Made by a program: the position numbers and the translations under genes
Source: Catenovulum maritimum
Lineage (GTDB): Bacteria; Pseudomonadota; Gammaproteobacteria; Enterobacterales; Alteromonadaceae
DNA length: 42,734 nucleotides
Direction of reading: 5' to 3'
NCBI RefSeq assembly: GCF_001050375.1
Contig: NZ_KQ130510.1
Span: forward strand, 1-42,734
The notes under the pieces: generated by a model
What the model saw: only the letters and a program-made list of their open reading frames with translations
Told to the model about the DNA's origin: nothing
Database searches by the model: none
Shown here: positions 36,194 to 42,734 of the stretch, piece by piece
How the letters are laid out: each line of letters opens with the position of its first letter
Numbering within the stretch: position 1 is the first letter of the stretch

Positions 36194-37174
36194 TTGAATT
36201 GGTTTGAACGAGGCTGGTATCAGCAGCACAAAGGCACCTTACTATTTTTGCCATTAAGCGGGGTGTTTTGGCTACTGTCGACGCTGAGACGAACTTTGTT
36301 TAAATTGGGTGTTAAACAAAGTGTTGAACTTGAAAAACCTGTTATTGTGGTTGGTAATATCACAGTTGGCGGCACAGGAAAAACACCTTTTGTAATTTGG
36401 TTAGTTGAGCATTTACGAAGCAAAGGTTGGAACCCAGGTGTTATTTCCCGTGGTTACGGTGGCCAAATTAAAACTGAGGTACATCTAGTTCAACCTCAAG
36501 ATAGTGCGAGCTTTATTGGTGATGAAGTTAAGCTGATATTTAATCGCACTCAGGTGCCAATTGCTGTGTCTAGTCAAAGAGCCAATGCAGCTAAGGCTCT
36601 GATTGAAAAATGTCATTGCGATATTATTATTTCTGATGACGGCTTACAGCACTACCAACTAAACCGAGACGTTGAAATTATTTTGATCGATGGCAGCCGT
36701 CAATTAGGTAATCAATTTTTATTGCCAGCAGGGCCTTTAAGAGAAGGACTGTGGCGTTTGAATACCAGTGACTTGGTGATTCAAAATGGTCAAAGTTCAC
36801 AAGCGTCGTTTACGCCTCATATGTTTACTACCCAAATAAGTGAACCTAAGCCGGTTGTTGGCACTGATTCCTATCAAATATTCGATTATTCAGCTACTTA
36901 CCATAGTGTTTGCGCTATAGGTAACCCTCAGCGATTTTTTGATTCTCTCTCGCAAAAGAATATAAAAATTGCATCTGAAAGTGTGTTTTTAGATCATTAT
37001 CAATATATTCAGTCAGACTTTGGTCAGTTTGAGCAAGAGATTATAATGACAGAGAAGGACGCGGTTAAATGCATGGACTTTGCTCAAACAGGTTGGTGGT
37101 ATTTGCCAATTTCAATCCAACCAGACCTTTTATTTATTGATAAATTGGACAAGAAATTAAATTCTTTAAGGTAA
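36194..37174 (+). CDS. lpxK: Tetraacyldisaccharide 4'-kinase LpxK, TTG start
   Basis: A 326-residue peripheral membrane kinase that adds the 4'-phosphate of lipid A. It has an N-terminal hydrophobic helix (about 14-33) and the P-loop VGGTGKTPF at about 57-65, followed by the family motif VISRGYGG and the Walker-B-like IISDDGLQH. The start is TTG at 36194 with AGAGG eight bases upstream; no ATG lies close enough to keep the conserved N-terminus NWFERGWY. The weak start codon, 2 bases after msbA, suggests coupled translation. Confidence 0.93.
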   Translation: MNWFERGWYQQHKGTLLFLPLSGVFWLLSTLRRTLFKLGVKQSVELEKPVIVVGNITVGGTGKTPFVIWLVEHLRSKGWNPGVISRGYGGQIKTEVHLVQPQDSASFIGDEVKLIFNRTQVPIAVSSQRANAAKALIEKCHCDIIISDDGLQHYQLNRDVEIILIDGSRQLGNQFLLPAGPLREGLWRLNTSDLVIQNGQSSQASFTPHMFTTQISEPKPVVGTDSYQIFDYSATYHSVCAIGNPQRFFDSLSQKNIKIASESVFLDHYQYIQSDFGQFEQEIIMTEKDAVKCMDFAQTGWWYLPISIQPDLLFIDKLDKKLNSLR

Positions 37175-37178
37175 AAAT

Positions 37179-37367
37179 ATGCTTTTTGACAAAAAATTAT
37201 TAGACATAGTCGCTTGTCCTATTTGCAAAGGTAAATTAGAGTTAAAAAATGATTTAAATGAGCTTTGGTGCCGTGGTGATAGATTGGCATATTCGGTCAA
37301 AGAAGGGATCCCTGTATTGTTAGACAGCGAAGCTCGCACTTTAACTATGGATGAACTTGAAAAATGA
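37179..37367 (+). CDS. ycaR: UPF0434/Trm112-like zinc-ribbon protein YcaR
   Basis: A 62-residue protein with the opening [17 protein letters not shown] and a second half ([25 protein letters not shown]) typical of YcaR, which sits between lpxK and kdsB in most gammaproteobacteria. The fold is the Trm112 zinc-ribbon type, but with fewer cysteines (C13, C16, C31). It starts 4 bases after lpxK and overlaps kdsB by 4 bases (ATGA), so translation is coupled. Function is not established. Confidence 0.93.
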   Translation: MLFDKKLLDIVACPICKGKLELKNDLNELWCRGDRLAYSVKEGIPVLLDSEARTLTMDELEK

Positions 37368-38140
37368 GCTATACAATTGTAATTCCAGCAAGATATGCAT
37401 CCACTAGATTCCCAGGCAAGCCTCTTGTTGATATCGCTGGCAAAACTATGCTGCATAGAGTTTACAAACAATGTAAAAAAACTCATGCTAATAGAATCAT
37501 TATTGCGACAGATGATCAACGTATCGCAGACGAAGCTGAAGCGATAGGGGCTGAATGTTGTATTACTTCTGTTAATCATGAATCTGGCACTGAGCGAATC
37601 GCGGAAGTGATAGATCAAATGAACTTGGCTGCCGATGAAATCATTGTCAATGTTCAAGGTGATGAGCCGTTTATCCCTAGCGCTATTATCGATCAAGTCG
37701 CGAATAATATGGGGTTATATACTGAAGCTGACATGGCAACTTTATCTGTACCTATTACTGATGTAGAAGAAGTATTTAACCCCAATGTGGTTAAAGTGGT
37801 AACAGATAAGAGTGGTTATGCGCTTTATTTTAGTCGCAGCACTATGCCATACGATAGAGCGCGTTTTTTAAATCAAGACGATATTAAAGAAATCGGCAAT
37901 TATTATTATCGTCATATTGGCATTTACGCTTATCGAGCTAAGTTTGTAAAACAGTATTTGAATTGGCCGGCTAGTCCGCTTGAACAAGCAGAATCTCTTG
38001 AGCAGTTAAGAGTTTTATGGCACGGCGAGAAAATTCATGTTGGCGTTGCAAGTGAAATACCACTTGGGGGCATAGACACCCCGGAAGATTTAGACAATGC
38101 GATTATTCAATTTAAAGCTAGGAAGAAAGAAAAATCATGA
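37364..38140 (+). CDS. kdsB: CMP-KDO synthetase KdsB
   Basis: A 258-residue nucleotidyltransferase that activates KDO with CTP for addition to lipid A. Diagnostic motifs are [15 protein letters not shown] at the start, the VNVQGDEPF metal-binding motif and the [16 protein letters not shown] segment, with HIGIYAYR later. Length is normal. It lies in the msbA-lpxK-ycaR-kdsB operon and overlaps genes on both sides by 4 bases. Confidence 0.95.
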   Translation: MSYTIVIPARYASTRFPGKPLVDIAGKTMLHRVYKQCKKTHANRIIIATDDQRIADEAEAIGAECCITSVNHESGTERIAEVIDQMNLAADEIIVNVQGDEPFIPSAIIDQVANNMGLYTEADMATLSVPITDVEEVFNPNVVKVVTDKSGYALYFSRSTMPYDRARFLNQDDIKEIGNYYYRHIGIYAYRAKFVKQYLNWPASPLEQAESLEQLRVLWHGEKIHVGVASEIPLGGIDTPEDLDNAIIQFKARKKEKS

Positions 38141-38427
38141 GTACGACAGAAGAGAAAATTGAAGCTGCGGCGTTTAGACGCCTACTTGCACATTTAGATG
38201 CCAATAAAGATGCGCAGAATATAGATCTTATGATATTGGCAGGTTTTTGTCGTAATTGCTTGGCTAAATGGTATATGGCTGAAGCGGAAAAGCTTGGTGA
38301 ATCAGTTGATTATGATCAAGCAAGAGAAAAAATATACGGCATGCCATATTCAGAATGGAAAGATAAACATCAAGAAGACGCAACGCCTGAGCAACTTGAG
38401 AAGTTTGCACAAAGGCAAAAGAAGTAG
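38137..38427 (+). CDS. DUF1244 family protein
   Basis: A 96-residue protein with the DUF1244 core [20 protein letters not shown] and [11 protein letters not shown], which carries two conserved cysteines (C46, C49). The family is common in proteobacteria and is without a settled function; it is mostly helical. It overlaps kdsB by 4 bases, so it is the last gene of the lipid A/KDO operon here. Confidence 0.9.
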   Translation: MSTTEEKIEAAAFRRLLAHLDANKDAQNIDLMILAGFCRNCLAKWYMAEAEKLGESVDYDQAREKIYGMPYSEWKDKHQEDATPEQLEKFAQRQKK

Positions 38428-38446
38428 TTGGTCATAAAGTTCTATT

Positions 38447-38480
38447 GTGAATAAACTTGGGTTTTCCTTGGTTTATTCAC
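38447..38480 (+). terminator. Hairpin after the lpxK-kdsB operon
   Basis: Perfect 10-bp stem GTGAATAAAC/GTTTATTCAC with a 14-base loop, 19 bases after the DUF1244 stop. There is no T tract, so termination efficiency is uncertain. Confidence 0.5.
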
Positions 38481-38539
38481 ATTCCTCTTAAGATAAATAT
38501 CCATTTATTTTTGCACTAACACTACAGTTTTATTCAAAA

Positions 38540-38568
38540 TTGATTAGAATAGCATCTTTGTTTTATTA
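38540..38568 (+). promoter_or_regulatory. Candidate sigma-70 promoter of aroF-tyrA
   Basis: TTGATT (38540-38545) and TTATTA (38563-38568) are separated by 17 bases, 89 bases before the aroF start. No clear TyrR box (TGTAAA-N6-TTTACA) is visible nearby. Confidence 0.3.
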
Positions 38569-38656
38569 AAATTTTGCCAAGTGCTTTATTTTTTAATAAA
38601 AAACCATATTTACAGCAGTATATTGCAGAAACGCTTACTTATAACTGGAATTCTTA

Positions 38657-39724
38657 ATGTTAAAAGATAGATTGAATAACGTACACGTTAACGACGAAAA
38701 AGTCATAATTACCCCTGAAAAATTAAAACAAGATCTACCGGTTTCTGCAAATGCTCTAAACTATATCGCAACTGCAAGGCAGACTTTATCAGACATCATC
38801 CATAAGAAAGACAAACGCTTTATGGTGATTAGTGGTCCTTGTTCTATCCATGATGTAGAAGCCGCACTAGATTACGCACGTAGATTAAAAAAATTACAAT
38901 TAGAATTGTCAGACTCTATTTATATTGTAATGCGTGTTTATTTCGAGAAACCTAGAACAACAGTGGGTTGGAAAGGCTTAATTAATGATCCTAATATTGA
39001 TGGCACTTTCAGCATAGAAGAAGGCTTATACAAGGCAAGAAAGCTATTGCTTGAATTAGCTGAAATGGAAATTCCAATGGCGACTGAAGCGCTTGATCCT
39101 ATCAGTCCTCAGTATTTAGCTGAGCTTTTCTCTTGGTCTGCAATCGGAGCCCGTACCACTGAATCTCAAACGCACAGAGAAATGGCTTCTGGTTTATCTA
39201 TGCCTGTTGGTTTTAAAAATGGCACAGATGGCAGTTTAGATACGGCCATTAATGCGCTTAAAGCTGCCGCTGAAGGCCATAGCTTTATGGGTATTAATCA
39301 AGAAGGTCAAGTCGCTGTGATATCAACATCAGGTAACCCTGATGGCCATGTTATATTACGTGGTGGTAAAGCACCTAACTATGATTCAGACAGTATCAAA
39401 CTTTGTGAAGAAAAATTACTTAAAGCCGGTTTAAATGATGCGTTAGTGGTTGACTGTAGCCATGGCAACTCTTCTAAAGACTATAAGCGTCAACCTGTTG
39501 TTACTAAAGATATTATTGAGCAAATCCAAAATGGCAATAAGTCGATCATTGGTATTATGCTAGAAAGCCATATTAATGCAGGTAACCAATCATCTGATAA
39601 ATGTGTTGCTGACATGGAATATGGCGTTTCTATTACGGATGCTTGTATCGATTGGGAAACAACAGAATCTCTATTAAGAGAAATGGCAGACTCTCTGAGC
39701 AAGCCTTTAGCTGATAGAGTTTAA
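38657..39724 (+). CDS. aroF: DAHP synthase, AroF-like
   Basis: A 355-residue class I 3-deoxy-D-arabino-heptulosonate 7-phosphate synthase, the entry step of the shikimate pathway. Conserved blocks include GPCSIHD (catalytic Cys), [58 protein letters not shown], and the metal motifs DCSHGNS and ES...N. The opening LNNVH and the position 8 bases before tyrA match the tyrosine-sensitive AroF of E. coli, which also precedes tyrA. Confidence 0.93.
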   Translation: MLKDRLNNVHVNDEKVIITPEKLKQDLPVSANALNYIATARQTLSDIIHKKDKRFMVISGPCSIHDVEAALDYARRLKKLQLELSDSIYIVMRVYFEKPRTTVGWKGLINDPNIDGTFSIEEGLYKARKLLLELAEMEIPMATEALDPISPQYLAELFSWSAIGARTTESQTHREMASGLSMPVGFKNGTDGSLDTAINALKAAAEGHSFMGINQEGQVAVISTSGNPDGHVILRGGKAPNYDSDSIKLCEEKLLKAGLNDALVVDCSHGNSSKDYKRQPVVTKDIIEQIQNGNKSIIGIMLESHINAGNQSSDKCVADMEYGVSITDACIDWETTESLLREMADSLSKPLADRV

Positions 39725-39732
39725 ATTTTTAC

Positions 39733-40707
39733 ATGGTAGAAGTTGTACTCAAAGCTAACCTTGAAACGATTGAAGCACAAATCTCTGAGCTTCAATCGAA
39801 AAAAGCGCAATTAGAAAGCCTGCTGGAAGATATTTATTTTCAACAAAGATTGGCTCAAAAAGCGGTTATTGCTAAAAATATTACTGTCATTGGCGGTGCG
39901 GGTAAGCTTGGTTCACTATTTGTTCGAGTGCTAACTCAGCTCGGGCATAATGTAAGTGTATTTGAGACTCAAGATTGGCCGAATGCAGAGGCGCTTCTCA
40001 CTAATCAAGATTGTGTCATCGTTTCTGTTCCGATTAACCTAACCCTTAGTTTAATTGAAAAAGTTGCCCAAATTATTAGCCCTGATACTGTATTGGCCGA
40101 TTTAACCAGTATTAAGGTAAAACCTCTGCAAGCTATGCTTAGTGCGCATGCTGGACCTGTAATCGGCTTGCATCCTATGTTTGGCCCTGATGTTGCTGAT
40201 ATTGAAGATCAGGTGATTGCTTATAGTGAAGGTCGAAACACTCGAGCTTGCCAATGGCTTCTGGACGACCTCTCTATTTTAAATCCTACTTTATATCCTG
40301 TCTCAGCTGAAAATCATGACAAGGCTATGGCTTTCATCCAGGTCATGCGTCATTTTTCTACTTTTGTCTATGGGGTGCATTTAAAGGATGAAGATCCTTG
40401 TCTACGCGAATTAATTGCAATGAGCTCGCCAATTTATCGCTTAGAACTCGCTATGATCGGACGATTATTTGCTCAAGACTCTCAACTTTACGCAGACATT
40501 ATATTTTCAAATCCTGACAACTTTGAGTTGTTAAAAAGGTTTCAACAAAGATATCAAAGTGGTATCGAACTGTTGGAGTCTGGAAATAAGGAATTATTTA
40601 AGCAATCTTTTGCCGATGTAAACCTCTGGTTTGGAGAGTTTGCAGAACACTTCCTTGAAGAAAGTCGTTGTTTACTGGAAGCTGCACATCAATATCGCGT
40701 TAAATAA
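39733..40707 (+). CDS. tyrA: Prephenate dehydrogenase TyrA with shortened chorismate mutase region
   Basis: A 324-residue TyrA. From about residue 50 on it follows the E. coli prephenate dehydrogenase domain closely: [12 protein letters not shown] (NAD loop), [23 protein letters not shown] with the catalytic His, [12 protein letters not shown] and [20 protein letters not shown]. coli TyrA (373 residues) begins with a ~90-residue chorismate mutase domain; here only ~48 residues remain. They form a probable coiled coil ([20 protein letters not shown]) and lack the arginine/lysine active-site pattern. The start cannot be earlier because aroF ends 8 bases upstream. Chorismate mutase activity would have to come from elsewhere, such as PheA. 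Confidence 0.9.
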   Translation: MVEVVLKANLETIEAQISELQSKKAQLESLLEDIYFQQRLAQKAVIAKNITVIGGAGKLGSLFVRVLTQLGHNVSVFETQDWPNAEALLTNQDCVIVSVPINLTLSLIEKVAQIISPDTVLADLTSIKVKPLQAMLSAHAGPVIGLHPMFGPDVADIEDQVIAYSEGRNTRACQWLLDDLSILNPTLYPVSAENHDKAMAFIQVMRHFSTFVYGVHLKDEDPCLRELIAMSSPIYRLELAMIGRLFAQDSQLYADIIFSNPDNFELLKRFQQRYQSGIELLESGNKELFKQSFADVNLWFGEFAEHFLEESRCLLEAAHQYRVK

Positions 40708-40827
40708 AGCGTTTGATTAAACACTATTAATCCCCTGAAACAGTTAAATTTTTTTTTAATAAATTTAGCAGTAATCCATTCCTAGTCTAATATTAATTTT
40801 ATTGAATAAATTAATTTTAGGCTCCCT

Positions 40828-42360
40828 ATGTCAGATATGGATTTTTTGTCTTGCGAAGAAGATGAAAGCCAAACCCCAGCGGATTTATCCGGTTGGAAAG
40901 TATTGGTCGTAGATGATGATAAATTTATCCATCAAGTAACAAAGTTAGTTTTATCTAACTTGGTCATTGAAGGGCGTCATATTGACATATTAGCTGCCTA
41001 TAGCGGCCAAGAAGCACGCGAGGTGATTGCTCAGCATGATGACATTGCGTTAGCATTTGTCGACGTTGTGATGGAAACGGACGACGCGGGTCTAGAACTC
41101 GTTAGATGGATTAGAACTGAGCTGAAAAATCATATTACTCGTCTAATATTGCGCACAGGCCAAGCAGGTAGTGCCCCTGAAGAAAAAGTAATCCGTGAGT
41201 ACGATATTAATGATTACAAAGAAAAAACGGAGTTAACCGCTAGTAAGCTCACGACAGCTGTTTATGCTGGTATTAGATCTTACCGAGACATAGTCACAAT
41301 TAAGAACAGTTTGGATGGCTTCGAAAGACTTGTCCAAGCCTCAACACGTATTTTAAAAACCCACTCGTTAATGGATTTCGGTACAGCTTCTTTACAGCAG
41401 TTGTTTAATTTACTTGAAATGGAGTGCTCCTCTTTATATGTAGCCCATATTACGGAAGACATATACCACGATTCAGAGCGAACTGTGCTGGGCGCAACAG
41501 GGGATTATGTGGGCTTTGGTTATAGTTACGAAAGTGTTGAAATTCCAGCTGAATATAAAGCTCTAATCGATGAGGCATTTGAAGAAGGATGTTCAAAATT
41601 TACGGATGAAGTTTTTGTTGGTTATTATGCAACAACGGATAACACCACCTCGGTATTATTAGTTAAATTTGACCAGCCATTAGATAAGTTTCAGCTCAAT
41701 TTACTTGAAATCTATGCAACCAATGTCGCGCTAATATTTGAAAATGTAACTTTTAGAGATGACATTGAATCAACACAAGCTGAGTTAATTTATATTTTAG
41801 GCGATGCAATCGAAGCTAGAAGTAAAGAAACCGGTGCCCATGTTAAACGGGTCGCTTTTATTTGTTTTGAACTTGCGCAACTTTTTGGTTGCGATGAAAA
41901 GTTCTCAACTATTTTGTCTAGAGCTGCGCCTTTGCATGACATAGGAAAAATTGGCATACCTGAATCTATTCTTCATAAGCCTGGTAAGTTAGAAGGCGAA
42001 GAGTGGGAAATAATGAAAACCCATGCCGCTTTAGGTGGTGATTTACTAAAATCATCGCGCAAAGCGATCGCTAAAGCAGGGGAAAAGCTTGCTAGGTACC
42101 ATCATGAAAACTGGGATGGAACAGGTTACCCAGAAGGGTTAGCTGGAGAAGATATACCACTAGAAGCCAGAATAATGGCTGTTGCGGATGTATTTGATGC
42201 ACTTGGCTCAAAAAGGAGCTATAAAAGCCCTTGGACAGAAGAGAAAATAATCGATTATTTTAAAGAAGAAAGAGGTAAAAAATTTCAACCAGAATTAGTC
42301 GATTTATTATTAGAGAACTTTGAAGCCTTTACTCTAATTAGACAGTTGAATCCTGACTAG
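40828..42360 (+). CDS. Response regulator with DUF3369 and HD-GYP c-di-GMP phosphodiesterase domains
   Basis: A 510-residue cytoplasmic response regulator. The receiver domain (about 22-150) has the acidic pair D29/D30 and the phosphoacceptor D79. A DUF3369 region (about 155-315) follows; it resembles a GAF-like sensor. The HD-GYP domain (about 320-505) keeps HDIGKIGIP with the metal pair H370-D371, HHENWDGTGYP with the GYP motif, and ADVFDALGSKR. All key residues are present, so c-di-GMP hydrolysis to GMP is expected. No sensor kinase is adjacent in the window. Confidence 0.9.
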   Translation: MSDMDFLSCEEDESQTPADLSGWKVLVVDDDKFIHQVTKLVLSNLVIEGRHIDILAAYSGQEAREVIAQHDDIALAFVDVVMETDDAGLELVRWIRTELKNHITRLILRTGQAGSAPEEKVIREYDINDYKEKTELTASKLTTAVYAGIRSYRDIVTIKNSLDGFERLVQASTRILKTHSLMDFGTASLQQLFNLLEMECSSLYVAHITEDIYHDSERTVLGATGDYVGFGYSYESVEIPAEYKALIDEAFEEGCSKFTDEVFVGYYATTDNTTSVLLVKFDQPLDKFQLNLLEIYATNVALIFENVTFRDDIESTQAELIYILGDAIEARSKETGAHVKRVAFICFELAQLFGCDEKFSTILSRAAPLHDIGKIGIPESILHKPGKLEGEEWEIMKTHAALGGDLLKSSRKAIAKAGEKLARYHHENWDGTGYPEGLAGEDIPLEARIMAVADVFDALGSKRSYKSPWTEEKIIDYFKEERGKKFQPELVDLLLENFEAFTLIRQLNPD

Positions 42361-42429
42361 TAATATTAAATAACATCATTCTAGCATTAGCTTGAGTTGC
42401 ATTCGTTGAACTATTTAAATCTATTATTC

Positions 42430-42734
42430 GGTAGTGTTTAGAAATCTATGTCATTTCAATCTATTATTTAGATAAAACAGGAGTGACATATGACTCAAGA
42501 ATTTGACTTCAATGCAGCGTTAAAACAACTTCAATCTGGGAAAGCGCTAGTTGGTAAAGATGGTGTTCTTACTCCATTAATCAAACAACTGACCGAAGCC
42601 GCTTTGAAAGCGGAACTAGAGCAGCATCTTGAAGATGATATCCAGCCCAATCGTAAAAATGGCTCAATATCCAAAACGATTAAAACCTCAACCGGTGAAT
42701 TTGAATTAGAAACCCCCAGAGACAGAGCGGGTAG
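42430..42734 (+). mobile_element. IS256-family insertion sequence, 5' part (cut by the window end)
   Basis: The transposase below is preceded by a GGTAGTGTTTAGAAATC stretch at 42430, which has the look of an IS256-family end. I cannot see the other end or the target duplication, so the left boundary is provisional. Confidence 0.6.
42490..42734 (+). CDS. IS256-family transposase, N-terminal fragment
   Basis: The first 81 codons of a Mutator-type (PF00872) transposase: GKDGVLTPLIKQLTEAALKA, then EQHL, NRKNGSISKTIKT and GEFELETPRDRAG, which is the typical N-terminus. The window ends inside the gene and the frame is open to the edge; the DDE residues lie beyond it. Ribosome site AGGAG is 6 bases before the ATG. 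Confidence 0.92.
   Translation, partial: MTQEFDFNAALKQLQSGKALVGKDGVLTPLIKQLTEAALKAELEQHLEDDIQPNRKNGSISKTIKTSTGEFELETPRDRAG

Noticed and set aside
37166-37696. 176-codon minus-strand frame opposite ycaR/kdsB
   Set aside because: It lies fully over two clear conserved genes and its product is low in recognisable motifs.

Overview
The window looks like DNA from a marine, agar-degrading gammaproteobacterium of the Alteromonadales type. The base composition is A/T-rich. It carries a complete agar-specific enzyme set, and its housekeeping genes (an aroF-tyrA pair, the msbA-lpxK-ycaR-kdsB block, ibpA, comEC) resemble their enterobacterial and Alteromonadales counterparts. I cannot name the species from the sequence alone.

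Positions 1-2620 hold a plasmid- or chromid-type replication origin. About 22 copies of a 15-bp iteron (GGTGTA-N4-5-TWTAC) surround an A/T-rich stretch with five GATC sites and lead into a Rep_3-family initiator gene. From 2.8 to 19.7 kb lies an agar-utilisation region. An operon for 3,6-anhydro-L-galactose catabolism (cycloisomerase, zinc dehydrogenase, KduD-like SDR, aldehyde dehydrogenase) is followed by two orphan periplasmic binding proteins, a chemoreceptor, a GH50 agarase lipoprotein, a GH117 neoagarobiose hydrolase, a KDG-kinase-type sugar kinase and a TonB-dependent receptor with a Fur box. Together these genes take agar to neoagarobiose, split it, and send anhydrogalactose to 2-keto-3-deoxy-gluconate and then its 6-phosphate. 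A 10-bp palindrome, TTGTTAACAA, occurs exactly three times by eye: before the cycloisomerase operon, before GH117, and in the gap upstream of the chemoreceptor. A degenerate copy precedes the agarase, so these genes may form one regulon.

Positions 19.7-21.2 kb contain no gene that I can see. They hold a second cluster of the origin iteron, including 14 copies arranged as a tandem array with a 51-54 bp period (mostly 52). This remote array, about 19 kb from the origin and built from the same 15-mer, is the most unusual feature here. I read it as a candidate initiator-titration, copy-control or handcuffing locus; this is inference.

From 21.2 to 25.1 kb there is an esterase/zinc alcohol dehydrogenase pair divergent from an AraC regulator, and a third orphan binding protein. 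From 25.3 kb on, the content is that of a main chromosome: ibpA with a sigma-32 promoter and a ROSE-type RNA thermometer, a TatD nuclease, a beta-barrel/SPOR protein, an AstE/AspA-like deacylase, an EAL protein, DUF2062, comEC, msbA-lpxK-ycaR-kdsB-DUF1244, aroF-tyrA with a shortened chorismate mutase part, an HD-GYP response regulator, and the start of an IS256-family element cut by the window edge. A plasmid origin in the same stretch as lipid A and aromatic amino acid genes implies either an integrated replicon or a secondary chromosome carrying core genes.
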